Source of the DNA: C7867-006 sp964453075
Lineage (GTDB): Bacteria > Patescibacteriota > Minisyncoccia > Phycocordibacterales > DATDWN01
Assembly (NCBI GenBank): GCA_964453075.1
Contig: CAYVNM010000001.1
Coordinates: 50,616-114,615 of the forward strand
DNA length: 64,000 nucleotides
Direction: 5' to 3'
Shown: in pieces, positions 17,261 to 26,054 of the stretch
Layout of the letters: every line of letters starts with the position of its first letter
Position numbering within the stretch: the first letter of the stretch is position 1
Made by a program: the position numbers and the translations under genes
The notes under the pieces: generated by a model
Seen by the model: the letters and a program-made list of their open reading frames with translations, nothing else
What the model was told of the DNA's origin: nothing
Databases searched by the model: none

Positions 17261-17869
17261 TTATCTACTATAAAACTCAATCACAGCATTCAAATCAAAC
17301 ATGTTCTCGGTCTTAACCAATTGTGGTTTCCCTTGAATCTCAGCTACTTTTTTTATTGGATCATATTTTATCCAAGAAGGTATTGATACATCTCTTGTTT
17401 TTTCATCCAATTTTTCAAACATAGATTTTTTTGCAGATCTCCCAGCTATCTCTATCTTATCCCCCACAACTACTCGTTTTGATGGAGTATTAACTTTTCT
17501 TCCATTAACCATAATATGCCCATGAGAAACTATTTGTCTGCTTCCTAGTCTAGTAGAAGAGAAACCTAATCTGTACAAAACATTATCAAGTCTAGTCTCC
17601 AAAAATTCAAAAATCACCTGGGAAGTATTGCTGTCTTTTTTCAAAAGAGCTTCTTTAACATAGTTAGAAAATTGCTTTTCAGACAAACCATAAGTAAATC
17701 GAGCTTTTTGTTTCTCGTTCATCTGAATACCATACTCAGATTTAGCTTTTGCAAACCCTCTTTTCTTTCCTTTTCTCTCTAAATGAAGAGTATATTTTTG
17801 AGTTTGAGTTTTCTCAAAAATGGGTGCACCTAAACGTCTAGCTATTTTATATTTTGGTCCTGTAATCAT
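17261..17869 (-). CDS. rpsD: Ribosomal protein S4 (uS4)
   Basis: Primary 16S-binding protein of 202 residues. The S4 RNA-binding domain is visible at about residues 92-155 (ETRLDNVLYRLGFSSTRLGS). The N-terminal zinc-binding cysteines of some S4 proteins are absent, so this is the cysteine-free form. It lies between rpsK and rpoA, the standard order. Confidence 0.96.
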   Translation of the reverse strand: MITGPKYKIARRLGAPIFEKTQTQKYTLHLERKGKKRGFAKAKSEYGIQMNEKQKARFTYGLSEKQFSNYVKEALLKKDSNTSQVIFEFLETRLDNVLYRLGFSSTRLGSRQIVSHGHIMVNGRKVNTPSKRVVVGDKIEIAGRSAKKSMFEKLDEKTRDVSIPSWIKYDPIKKVAEIQGKPQLVKTENMFDLNAVIEFYSR

Positions 17870-17892
17870 GTGTTTTGATAATTAGAAAATTT

Positions 17893-18324
17893 TTATACTC
17901 TTCTTGGTTTCTTTGGTTTTGGTCCATTGTGTGGCACAGGTGTAACATCCTTTATAGAAGTTATATTTATACCCTTAGATATAAAACCTCTAATTCCAGA
18001 TTCCCTACCGGAACCTACCCCCTTAACAACCACACCAGCCTCCTTCATACCCATAGCTGATGCTTTTCCTCCTATTATTTCTCCAACTTTAGCAGCAGCA
18101 AAAGGTGTTCCCTTTTTTGCACCCTTGAAACCTATAGAACCACTGGATGATGTAGCCAAAACATTACCTTTCGAATCAGTCAAAACCAACTTTGTGTTGT
18201 TATAAGTAGATTCTATATAAAGAGCACCGACATCTACCTTCTTCTTAGATACGGCAGAAACAGTACCTATTTTCTTTTCGGATTCTCCATCAGCTCCTGT
18301 TTTTACTATACGTTTTTTGCCCAT
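17893..18324 (-). CDS. rpsK: Ribosomal protein S11 (uS11)
   Basis: Platform protein of the small subunit, 143 residues. The N-terminal 25 residues are a lysine-rich extension. The family core follows, with YIESTYNNTKLVLTDSKGNV near residue 36, VKGVGSGRESGIRG near 100 and the basic C-terminal PHNGPKPKKPRRV. It lies between rpsM and rpsD. Confidence 0.96.
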   Translation of the reverse strand: MGKKRIVKTGADGESEKKIGTVSAVSKKKVDVGALYIESTYNNTKLVLTDSKGNVLATSSSGSIGFKGAKKGTPFAAAKVGEIIGGKASAMGMKEAGVVVKGVGSGRESGIRGFISKGINITSIKDVTPVPHNGPKPKKPRRV

Positions 18325-18335
18325 AATTTTATATA

Positions 18336-18713
18336 TTATTTTTTATCAGCCACTTTTCTTCCTGTACCCATTGTTTTCTTGGCACCTCTTTTTGTTCTTG
18401 CATTGGTTTTTGTTCTTTGACCTCTTGTAGGCAAATTTCTTGAATGACGACTACCCCTATAAGATTTTATATCCTTAAGTCTTTTTATATTACTTGCCAC
18501 CTCTCTTTTTAAATCTCCTTCGATTTTTAGATCTTCTATTATCTTTCTTATTGCATTCTCCTGCTCAACTGAAATATCTTTTGGTTTCAAGCCGTAATCT
18601 ACTTTAGCCATATCCAATATGGTATGTGCACGAGATCTTCCTACGCCAAAAAGAACGGTTAAACCTATCTCAATCCTTTTTTCTTCTGGTATTGTTATTC
18701 CGAGTATTCTCAT
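18336..18713 (-). CDS. rpsM: Ribosomal protein S13 (uS13)
   Basis: Head protein of the small subunit that contacts the P-site tRNA and the B1 bridge, 125 residues. It shows the N-terminal helix-two-turn-helix region (GVGRSRAHTILDMAKVD near 24) and the C-terminal SYRGSRHSRNLPTRGQRTKTNARTK-like basic tail (about 88-112). Second-position order rpmJ-rpsM-rpsK-rpsD is conserved. Confidence 0.96.
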   Translation of the reverse strand: MRILGITIPEEKRIEIGLTVLFGVGRSRAHTILDMAKVDYGLKPKDISVEQENAIRKIIEDLKIEGDLKREVASNIKRLKDIKSYRGSRHSRNLPTRGQRTKTNARTKRGAKKTMGTGRKVADKK

Positions 18714-18722
18714 ATATTAAAA

Positions 18723-18839
18723 TTATCCTTGTCTTTGTTTGTGTCTAGCATTTGCCTTACACACAACATACACATAGCCCTTTCTACGAACTATCTGACA
18801 TTGTGAACAAATTTTTTTTACTGAAGATTTTACTTTCAT
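18723..18839 (-). CDS. rpmJ: Ribosomal protein L36 (bL36)
   Basis: A 38-residue protein translated from ATG 18839 to TAA 18723. It begins MKVKSSVKKICSQC and ends ARHKQRQG. The Zn ligands C11, C14, C27 and H33 are all present, so this is the zinc-binding form. It lies between infA (2 nt) and rpsM (9 nt), exactly where L36 is usually found. Confidence 0.96.
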   Translation of the reverse strand: MKVKSSVKKICSQCQIVRRKGYVYVVCKANARHKQRQG

Positions 18840-18841
18840 GT

Positions 18842-19063
18842 TTAAACTCTCTTAACTATCCTACCCTTACCTCCGTAAGGATCTATTTCTACCACAACTT
18901 TGTCCCCTATCAAAACGCGGATCCTATGCAACCTCATTTTTCCTGAGAGATAGGTTAAGATTTCTTCTCCAGTGTCATCTCTTTTTACTTTAAAAAAAGT
19001 ATTGGGTAAAGATTCAACAACTACCCCAGATATACTGGCATCTTTTTTGTTTTTGTCTTGCAT
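18842..19063 (-). CDS. infA: Translation initiation factor IF-1
   Basis: OB-fold protein of 73 residues that blocks the A site during initiation. The family pattern is clear: GVVVESLPNTFFKVKRD near residues 13-29, LSGKMRLHRIRVLIGDKV near 39-56 and the C-terminal DPYGGKGRIVKRV. The first six residues are a polar extension. It heads the ribosomal run and has a promoter just upstream. Confidence 0.96.
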   Translation of the reverse strand: MQDKNKKDASISGVVVESLPNTFFKVKRDDTGEEILTYLSGKMRLHRIRVLIGDKVVVEIDPYGGKGRIVKRV

Positions 19064-19087
19064 TACGATTTTAAATGGACGAGTTAC

Positions 19088-19117
19088 ATAGTAGCAGAAC
19101 TATGGGTATTTAGTCAA
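19088..19117 (-). promoter_or_regulatory. Promoter of the infA-ribosomal operon
   Basis: On the minus strand TTGACT (19112-19117) and TACTAT (19088-19093) are 18 nt apart, about 25 nt before the infA ATG. A GCCTGG/CCAGGC hairpin (19118-19138) just upstream probably ends the preceding gene's transcript. Confidence 0.65.
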
Positions 19118-19143
19118 TGCCTGGCCCGAAACCCCAGGCTACA

Positions 19144-19698
19144 CTATCCGATCTTTCTCATAATTATTAAAAACTCCCTATTTTTACCCTTTTCACCCAA
19201 AATAGGAGATTCCATCTCTGCCAATATTTCTAACGGGAATTCTCTTAATTTTTCCTTTATTCTCGACAAAACCTCAGGAATAAAATCTTCTTTTAATTTA
19301 CCTTTATGCAACATGTGTTTTTCAGCTTCATAATGTGGTTTTATTAAAGCAACTATATAACCATCATTTTTCAAATTTTTTATAACATTAGGTATTATAT
19401 ATTCTAATCTAGTCCAACTAGTATCTACTGATATAAAATCCATCTGCTCAGGAAGAGACGCGTGCATGGCATTAGTTCTTTCCATCACCACCACATCTTT
19501 ATTGGTACGAAGTTTCCAATCCAAGGCACCATAACCAGTCTCTACTGCGTACACTTTTTTTGCCCCATGTTGTAATAAGCAATCTACAAAACCGCCAGTG
19601 TTAGAACCAAAGTCAGCACAAGTTAAATCTTTTACATCAACAACATTACTAGACAAGGCAAAATCTAGTTTTTCCCCTGCCCTTGAAACATATTTCAT
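19144..19698 (-). CDS. TlyA/FtsJ-like rRNA methyltransferase without S4 domain
   Basis: Probable SAM-dependent 2'-O-methyltransferase acting on rRNA. The protein has 184 residues. YVSRAGEKLDFAL at the N-terminus and the SAM-binding ADFGSNTGGFVDCLLQHGAK stretch (about 29-48) are typical of TlyA, as is LIKPHYEAEK near 118 (family LVKPQFE). The S4 RNA-binding domain that normally precedes this (about 60 residues) is absent, so the protein starts directly at the catalytic fold. The target nucleotide is unknown. Confidence 0.85.
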   Translation of the reverse strand: MKYVSRAGEKLDFALSSNVVDVKDLTCADFGSNTGGFVDCLLQHGAKKVYAVETGYGALDWKLRTNKDVVVMERTNAMHASLPEQMDFISVDTSWTRLEYIIPNVIKNLKNDGYIVALIKPHYEAEKHMLHKGKLKEDFIPEVLSRIKEKLREFPLEILAEMESPILGEKGKNREFLIIMRKIG

Positions 19699-19704
19699 AT
19701 AATT

Positions 19705-21060
19705 TTAATCTGCCAAAAGGTTAACCAGTTTAACCTTATTAGAATCTTGAGGTATTGTTTGATTCCAAAATGGATGAGTCTCAATTTTAGCCTCTTTTAT
19801 GGTGTCATATGTGCTTATTACCGTAACAGCATTACTTTTTGATATGCCCAGTAACTCTGTTTTTAGCTTATTTTCATCAAAAACCCAAACAAAATTTACA
19901 TCACCTTTCAATGAGAAGTTCAAAGAAGTACTAGTCTCTGGATTAAAAACATTCTCTGGGCTAATGGAAAAATCCAAATTGTCTAAATTTGTTATTTTTA
20001 TAACACTATCGGTTTCAGATGGTAATGCTTTTGCAACTATCGTCCTAGAAAGTGTTCCCCTATCAAAAATAATAGCACTAACAGAACCTTTTTTCTTCAA
20101 AACCACGGAGCTTGTAGCAGTACCACCCGCCTCTACTGAATTTGTCTGACTGGTAGGTTCTAGATCGTAAGATATACTACTCTCATACAAAACAAAATTT
20201 TCAGGAATTTGTGAAATAATGTCTTTGGACAAAGATGCCTTTAGAAGTTCCTCCAACTCTTTATCGTTTTTACTTAGAGTTTCTTCACCAACAACCTTTT
20301 GCATACCTATAAATCCTCCAGTCATTTCTGTTTTTGATCTTCCATAAATTTTTGTGTACTTAGGCAATCCTCTGAAACCAACAATACTGAAATCTTTTAG
20401 ACCTATATTATATTCCGATCCAGCTTTATCCGCCTCTACTAAAACCTCCACACTACCAGCAACACTTTTACCATCTTTTACCTGAATACCTGGCACTACC
20501 ACATCAAACTTTGTTCTAAAAACCAATCCTTCTTTTGTCTCAAATCTAGTTGTTTCTATTAATTTTTGAGGTTCTGAACTGTAATTGTTATAGATAACTA
20601 TTTTTCCTGTAGCCTTTTTTTCTACGTTTTTCTCATCAAAGGCAGGCACTGTTTTTTCCACATCTTTTGTTGTTGTAACTATCTGAAAAGATAATCCATT
20701 TGTAGAAGAATCTTTTTGGGCCTTAAATGATTCATTGATAGAAACAGTTTGATTTTTTGGAGTTATTTCAACTTCTGCACTCTTGAAAAAAGCGGATATC
20801 CCAAAAACTAGCGCCAAAAACAAAACCCCAACAGAAAAATATAAAACTTTTTTTGAGTGTTTTACTGGCTCATCGTATTCGTATTTGTAAGAAAAGTCTT
20901 CGTTTTCAGTATTATCTTCAATCTTTTTTGGTTCTGTCTCTTTTTTTATTGGTATAGTTTTTTCTGGACGTTTTGATTTGTAGAGCAGCTCCACATTTCT
21001 AATTGTTCTTTTTGGAGGTATGACATCTTGAACTATATTTTTTTTCATATTCAAGAACAT
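19705..21060 (-). CDS. Single-span envelope protein, baseplate-J-like family of CPR
   Basis: A 451-residue protein with a charged cytoplasmic N-terminus (about 1-70), one membrane segment (about 71-90) and a large beta-rich outer domain. The pattern of the outer domain (ATGKIVIYNNYSSEPQKLI; DKAGSEYNI) resembles proteins annotated as baseplate J-like in Parcubacteria; this is from memory of the family, not a search. It follows a PilM-like gene by 38 nt, so it could replace PilN/PilO as membrane partner in a pilus or secretion apparatus. The start may be ATG 21060 or 21048. Confidence 0.6.
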   Translation of the reverse strand: MFLNMKKNIVQDVIPPKRTIRNVELLYKSKRPEKTIPIKKETEPKKIEDNTENEDFSYKYEYDEPVKHSKKVLYFSVGVLFLALVFGISAFFKSAEVEITPKNQTVSINESFKAQKDSSTNGLSFQIVTTTKDVEKTVPAFDEKNVEKKATGKIVIYNNYSSEPQKLIETTRFETKEGLVFRTKFDVVVPGIQVKDGKSVAGSVEVLVEADKAGSEYNIGLKDFSIVGFRGLPKYTKIYGRSKTEMTGGFIGMQKVVGEETLSKNDKELEELLKASLSKDIISQIPENFVLYESSISYDLEPTSQTNSVEAGGTATSSVVLKKKGSVSAIIFDRGTLSRTIVAKALPSETDSVIKITNLDNLDFSISPENVFNPETSTSLNFSLKGDVNFVWVFDENKLKTELLGISKSNAVTVISTYDTIKEAKIETHPFWNQTIPQDSNKVKLVNLLAD

Positions 21061-21098
21061 TGTAACTCATTTGAACACTTTTATGCAAACAAATTTGT

Positions 21099-22322
21099 TC
21101 ACAAGATACTTTTATGAATCTGGCGAAGTTTATTATAGAAGACTGCCAAAATAATCATTGATTTTTTAACTGGTTTGTTTTGTGCATGTTCATACATACC
21201 AGACAGAAAAGCGTCATCTATCAATTTCAAATCCATATTTTTTCTAAAAGAAGCTGTAGCATCAGCTTTCTGTAAACTCAAAAAATCAACAAAAATAGAT
21301 GCCACATTCTTGTCTGCCATTACAAAAGTTTTTTTTGGCCAACTCATATTAGAAGAAATATTAACTATGGCATCTTCAAAGTATACAGACCATTCTTTTT
21401 CCAAATCTCTCAATAAATTCTCTGTAGAATCTAAAGCCGAATCCTCTATTTTTTTTGACATATATACTACTAGTTGAGATTCTGCAATTTCAGGAGAAAC
21501 TTTAAAGTGATTGGCTAGTTGTCTTATTATAGTATTTTTTCCAAAAGGAAAAGAAATAACTGAAGTTATTATATGATTATCAACCATGACAATATCTGTT
21601 ATTTCTGAATCAATATTAATCAAAAGAAAATTAGATTCGTTTTCAAAACTATCTCTAATAGTAGAAAACAAGACTAAAGGAAAACTGTGAACAATAATGT
21701 TCTCTTTTGGAATATGGGTTTGTTTAAAAATTATGCTAGTTACCTTATCTTCTATATTTTTTGTTATTGCTGAAACTAATAAAGAAACATCAAAGTCTTT
21801 GGTCTTTCTGCCAATTATATTTTCCACAACATAGCCATTTATTTTTGCATGTACCACACTTCTTTCTATAATAACAAACTCATCAATACCGTTTTCAGAG
21901 TAATTATCCATTAATTCTTTCTTGAACAACTGTTCTTCTTTTTGTGTTATATCGTCTATAAAGTTTTTTGTGACCACAAAAACATCATCTTTGGAAAGGT
22001 GAATATTTTTTGTTTTTAAAATAAACCAAGGAGAAGAGAACGAAACGATAACATGGGAAAGTCTTTTATCTTTTAACCCTGTTTTTTGCCATCCTGTTGT
22101 TATTATTTCTTCCAGAGAAGAATCTAATAAGGAACTCATACCTTCTGATAACTTCATTATGTTTGGCTTTTCACCCACAAAAGGCACCTCTATAGAATAA
22201 AGAAACTTTGGAATCTTATTTGAGCCAAAAGATACCAGAGCAGTGTTAATACTGCCATTGTTTATATTTATCAAAAGAGAAACATTCTCTTTTTCTTTTT
22301 CTAAAAAAGAAAGTGATAACAT
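21099..22322 (-). CDS. PilM/FtsA-like actin-fold protein
   Basis: A 407-residue protein with an actin/Hsp70-type fold: an N-terminal LININNGSINTALV phosphate-1-like strand and a NFLLINIDSEITDIVMV phosphate-2-like segment near residue 228. This resembles the PilM group of type IV pilus assembly, which binds a membrane partner from the cytoplasm. The next gene encodes a single-span envelope protein and may be that partner. It starts 4 nt after the alaS stop, and a TACAAT box overlaps the alaS end, so it may also have its own start site. Orthology to PilM is tentative. Confidence 0.6.
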   Translation of the reverse strand: MLSLSFLEKEKENVSLLININNGSINTALVSFGSNKIPKFLYSIEVPFVGEKPNIMKLSEGMSSLLDSSLEEIITTGWQKTGLKDKRLSHVIVSFSSPWFILKTKNIHLSKDDVFVVTKNFIDDITQKEEQLFKKELMDNYSENGIDEFVIIERSVVHAKINGYVVENIIGRKTKDFDVSLLVSAITKNIEDKVTSIIFKQTHIPKENIIVHSFPLVLFSTIRDSFENESNFLLINIDSEITDIVMVDNHIITSVISFPFGKNTIIRQLANHFKVSPEIAESQLVVYMSKKIEDSALDSTENLLRDLEKEWSVYFEDAIVNISSNMSWPKKTFVMADKNVASIFVDFLSLQKADATASFRKNMDLKLIDDAFLSGMYEHAQNKPVKKSMIILAVFYNKLRQIHKSIL

Positions 22323-22326
22323 ATTT

Positions 22327-24072
22327 TTATTGTAAAACCGCTTTTATTCTGCGAACACCTTGGGAAACGGCTTCTTCTTTTGTGATCTTAAAGGTTCCTA
22401 GTTCTCCAGTATTTTCTACATGTGGTCCTCCACAGAATTCTTTGGAATAGGCATTTTCTAGGGTATCACCTATGTAGTATATACTAACATCTTCTCCATA
22501 TTTATCTCCAAAAACATGTGCAGCACCAGTTTTTTCTGCATCCTCTTTTTTCATCACAACTTTTTGCATTGGAAGTTTCTCTGCAATTTTCTCATTTACT
22601 AAATCTTCAACTTTTTTCTTTTCTTCATCTGTTAATTTTCTACTGAAAGAAAAATCAAACCTCAATCTTTCTGCATTTATATTACTCCCCTTCTGACCAA
22701 TAGGCTCTCCCAACACATCCTCCAAAGCTTGTCTTAAAAGATGCGTAGCGGTGTGTAATTTTTTTGTTTCTTCACCCGCATCTGCAAGTCCACCTTTAAA
22801 CATACCTGCAGAAGAAGTCTGGGATAACTCCTGATGTTTTTTAAATTCAGCACTAAATTCTTCTTCATTTATTACTATTCCTTTTTCTTTTGCCAACTCT
22901 CTTGTTATTTCGATTGGAAAACCATAAGTAGTAAAAAGCACAAAAGGACTTTCTCCTTTTTCAAACTCTTTGAGACCTTTTTCTAAAGTTTTTTCAAATT
23001 TTTCTTCTTCTGTCTGTAAGTTATGATCAATAAAATTTTTATTTTTTATAATTTCATTGTAAATTTCTCCGTATATATTCAAAACCACACCTGAAACCTC
23101 TTGGGTAAATGATTTCAATCCTAGTTGTTTTCCGAACCTCACCGCACGCCTTATGAGTCTTCTCAAAACATACCCCTGACCAGTATTAGATGGAGCTATG
23201 CCTTTTTCATCTCCCAATATAAAAGTAGCTGCTTTAATATGATCAGCTATTATTCTCATTTCTTTTTGGTTTTCCTCGTATTTCTTACCGGATAATTCTT
23301 CTATTTTTTGTATTATCGGCCAGAACAATTCTGTTTTATAGTTATCATCTAATCCATTGACCACAGCAAGCGTCCTTTCAAGCCCCATACCAGTATCAAC
23401 ATTTTTTTGAGACAAAGGCGCGAACTTTCCTTCCTTCGTTTTGTCGTACTGCATAAAAACATCATTCCATATTTCAAGCCATAAAGAATTGTCATCATTA
23501 AAACTTTCAGGAACCTCATCTGGATTTCCTACCCAATAAAACATCTCTGTATCTGGACCACACGGACCAGTTTCCCCTGCGGGACCCCACCAGTTATTTT
23601 TCTTCGGTAGTTTTGCAATTCTTTTTTCACTAATTCCCAGTTTTTTCCAAGTCTCAAAAGCCTCTTCATCAAAAGGTGCGTCTTGATCTCCTTCAAAAAC
23701 AGAAACCGCTATTCTGTTTTTGTCCAAACCAAGCCACTCCGGAGAAGTAAGAAATTCATAACTCCACTCTATTACTTCTTTTTTAAAATAGTCACCTAAG
23801 GACCAGTTGCCGAGCATCTCAAAAAAAGTGTGATGTGAATAATCCCCCACTTCGTCTATATCTCCTGTTCTGACGCATTTTTGGACATCTACGAGCCTTT
23901 TACCGCCTGGATGAGCCTCTCCAAGTAAATATGGAACTAGTGGATGCATACCTGCCGTAGTAAACAAAACAGATGGATCATTTTCAGGCACAAGAGAAGC
24001 AGAAGGTATTATTGTATGCCCCTTTTTAGCAAAAAAGTCTAGAAATTTTTGACGTATTTCATTGGCTGTCAT
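22327..24072 (-). CDS. alaS: Alanyl-tRNA synthetase, short form lacking C-Ala
   Basis: Class II synthetase that charges tRNA-Ala. The protein has 581 residues, against about 870 in most bacteria. The catalytic core is intact (TTAGMHPLVPYLLGEAHPGG near residue 38; GDIDEVGDYSHHTFFEMLGN near 70). The editing domain keeps its metal motifs HTATH near 439 and CGGPH near 546. The sequence ends right after the editing domain, so the C-terminal oligomerisation and tRNA-binding C-Ala domain is absent. Structured RNA copy 2 lies 31 nt upstream on the other strand. A tRNA-Ala gene with the G3-U70 identity pair lies at the window end. Confidence 0.95.
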   Translation of the reverse strand: MTANEIRQKFLDFFAKKGHTIIPSASLVPENDPSVLFTTAGMHPLVPYLLGEAHPGGKRLVDVQKCVRTGDIDEVGDYSHHTFFEMLGNWSLGDYFKKEVIEWSYEFLTSPEWLGLDKNRIAVSVFEGDQDAPFDEEAFETWKKLGISEKRIAKLPKKNNWWGPAGETGPCGPDTEMFYWVGNPDEVPESFNDDNSLWLEIWNDVFMQYDKTKEGKFAPLSQKNVDTGMGLERTLAVVNGLDDNYKTELFWPIIQKIEELSGKKYEENQKEMRIIADHIKAATFILGDEKGIAPSNTGQGYVLRRLIRRAVRFGKQLGLKSFTQEVSGVVLNIYGEIYNEIIKNKNFIDHNLQTEEEKFEKTLEKGLKEFEKGESPFVLFTTYGFPIEITRELAKEKGIVINEEEFSAEFKKHQELSQTSSAGMFKGGLADAGEETKKLHTATHLLRQALEDVLGEPIGQKGSNINAERLRFDFSFSRKLTDEEKKKVEDLVNEKIAEKLPMQKVVMKKEDAEKTGAAHVFGDKYGEDVSIYYIGDTLENAYSKEFCGGPHVENTGELGTFKITKEEAVSQGVRRIKAVLQ

Positions 24073-24102
24073 ATGGCTGTATTATTACATAAAATATAAG
24101 TA

Positions 24103-24283
24103 AATAAAATCTCGTTGAATCCATTTTGTTTCTGGAGACTCCGCAGTGCCTCCAGCATGGTGTCGTCAATGACCTGAGCAAAGCGAAGGCTCTTGACGAC
24201 TGGAGGCCGAGGACTAGCCTTAAGTGAGCGCTGGCGAACGAAAGGTTGCTCCAGAAATGAAATGGTGAGAAAGAGATTTTATT
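24103..24283 (+). ncRNA. Structured repeat RNA, copy 2
   Basis: The ends AATAAAATCTC and GAGATTTTATT pair over 11 bp. The second stem (about 24119-24137 with 24249-24266) has 18 pairs, two of them G-U, and one bulge. GCCTCCA/TGGAGGC and GTCGTCAA/TTGACGAC form the next stems with sequences different from copy 1. The CGCTGG cap is at 24229-24234 above a stem with a tandem G-A/A-G pair. The 3' end overlaps the stop codon of pepF on the other strand. Shared single-stranded segments are CCGCAG, GCATGGT and GAGGAC. Confidence 0.6.
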
Positions 24284-26054
24284 TTCGCTTCTTGCCAACA
24301 AGAGATTCGAGTAAGGCAATATCTTCTTCTATGCTTTGTATTCCCTTCTTGAAAAAGTCTGGTTTTGTAACATCAACACCAATTGATTTGAATATATCTT
24401 CTGGACTCATTGATCCACCAAGAGAAAGAAACTTTTTTATTTGTTCAATATAGGTCTTGTCTTCTTTGTACTTGTTGTACAGTGCCTTACTTGCTAGTTG
24501 CCCAAAAGCATATGAATAAACGTAAAAGAAAGATCTTATGTGTGGCCAGCCGACAAAGAAGTAGCCATCTTTTTCTGTTAAATCTACTTTTCCCATATAA
24601 CTTTTCATGTGCTTATTCATACTGTTCGCAAGCTCCTCCTTTGTCATATTACCTTTCTCCCTAATAGTTTTGTGCATCTCTACCTCAAAATTAAAACAGG
24701 CTATTTGTCTGAAAATAGTTTGAACATCATCTTGTATTTTGTCATGCAACGCTACTATTTTTTCTTCCGGTGATAATTTCTCAAACTGGTCATAGAACAA
24801 GAAAGATTCAAAAAGAGTACTAGCAACTTCTGCCGTAGATGTAGAATATCCCTCGTATAAAACTCCTTGAGTTTTAGAAAATTCACTATGAATAGCGTGG
24901 CCCATCTCATGAGCAAAAGTTCTCAGTGAGTCAAAAGAGTTTGTGTGATTTAGTAAAATAAAAACTGGTGCTTTATGAATATGTGACATGTAACCACCTC
25001 CTCTTTTACCTACCCTGGGATAAACATCTATTTGGCCCTTATTAACATAACCATCTAGTATTTCTCTAAATTTTGGATCAATAGAAAAAAATAAATCAGA
25101 CAAAATCTTATAGGACTCTTCAAAAGATACTTTTCTTTTTGTTTTGCCTACAGGAACAGCTCTATCGGAATACAGAAGTTTCTTCAGTTTTAGCATCTTT
25201 GTTTTAACTGCATAGAATTTGCTAGACACATGAAAATTGTCAGTTACTGTTTTTACCAAATTCAAAACACTCTTTCTATCATTTTCATATCCCAAAATAG
25301 TTGAATCGAAAGGCTCTTTGAAACCACGGAGCTCATCGTTGATTTTCTTATCCGTAACTATTGCATTTAGTTCACTCTCTGCAACATCTCCAAGTTCAAC
25401 AAATTTATCGAGCATTAGATTGTGTAGTTCGTTTCTTTCTCTTTGTGTTGGTAGATCTCTTATTATAGATGATGCTTCTGATAAAGGAATATTTTTACCT
25501 TTATATTTTACTGTTTGTTTGTTCTCGATTTTAGTTAAAGCATCTGTCCATAATTTATGAGAAGGAAGAGATTTCAAAGATAATATTTTTTCCTCTGGCT
25601 CAGAAAGAGTATATTTTCCACTTTCAAATGATTTTTCTAAAAGATATCTGAACCGTGACAAAGACTCACTTGCCAAAAATTTTGTTTGAAACTCCGGTGA
25701 AATTTTGGACAAACCGATTTCAAAAAATACAATTGTATTACCTAGTTTTTGTAACCTTTGAGAAACAAGATTCATTTTAGCTCTAACTTCTTTATTATTA
25801 GAGTCTATGTCCTGAAAGAGATGTAGATAAAAATAGGTTTTGGATACAGGAATATCTGAAATCTTTTCGTATTCCAAAAGAGCCTCATGCAACAAAGCCT
25901 CATCTCTCAAATGCTTGTCTGAAATTTTATATTTCTCAGCAAAAACACGATATGCCTTTTCAGCATACTTTAAATCTTTTTCTATTCTCGGATCACTTGG
26001 AGATTTGTAAAGTAAGGACAGATCCCACTGTGTTTTGATTTTGATCTTAGACAT
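24279..26054 (-). CDS. pepF: Oligoendopeptidase F (M3 family)
   Basis: Cytoplasmic zinc metallopeptidase cutting short peptides. The protein has 591 residues, the normal length. The zinc motif is AHEMGHAIHSEF near residue 381, with the downstream glutamate region TSTAEVASTLFESF near 405. The gene overlaps the end of the uracil-DNA glycosylase by 8 nt and ends inside the terminal stem of structured RNA copy 2. It may help recycle peptides in an organism with few biosynthetic pathways; that part is inference. Confidence 0.94.
   Translation of the reverse strand: MSKIKIKTQWDLSLLYKSPSDPRIEKDLKYAEKAYRVFAEKYKISDKHLRDEALLHEALLEYEKISDIPVSKTYFYLHLFQDIDSNNKEVRAKMNLVSQRLQKLGNTIVFFEIGLSKISPEFQTKFLASESLSRFRYLLEKSFESGKYTLSEPEEKILSLKSLPSHKLWTDALTKIENKQTVKYKGKNIPLSEASSIIRDLPTQRERNELHNLMLDKFVELGDVAESELNAIVTDKKINDELRGFKEPFDSTILGYENDRKSVLNLVKTVTDNFHVSSKFYAVKTKMLKLKKLLYSDRAVPVGKTKRKVSFEESYKILSDLFFSIDPKFREILDGYVNKGQIDVYPRVGKRGGGYMSHIHKAPVFILLNHTNSFDSLRTFAHEMGHAIHSEFSKTQGVLYEGYSTSTAEVASTLFESFLFYDQFEKLSPEEKIVALHDKIQDDVQTIFRQIACFNFEVEMHKTIREKGNMTKEELANSMNKHMKSYMGKVDLTEKDGYFFVGWPHIRSFFYVYSYAFGQLASKALYNKYKEDKTYIEQIKKFLSLGGSMSPEDIFKSIGVDVTKPDFFKKGIQSIEEDIALLESLVGKKRK

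Noticed and set aside
24059..24453. Small frames on both strands between alaS and pepF
   Set aside because: They lie within or read through structured element copy 2 and have no coding signature; the same situation recurs at the other copies.
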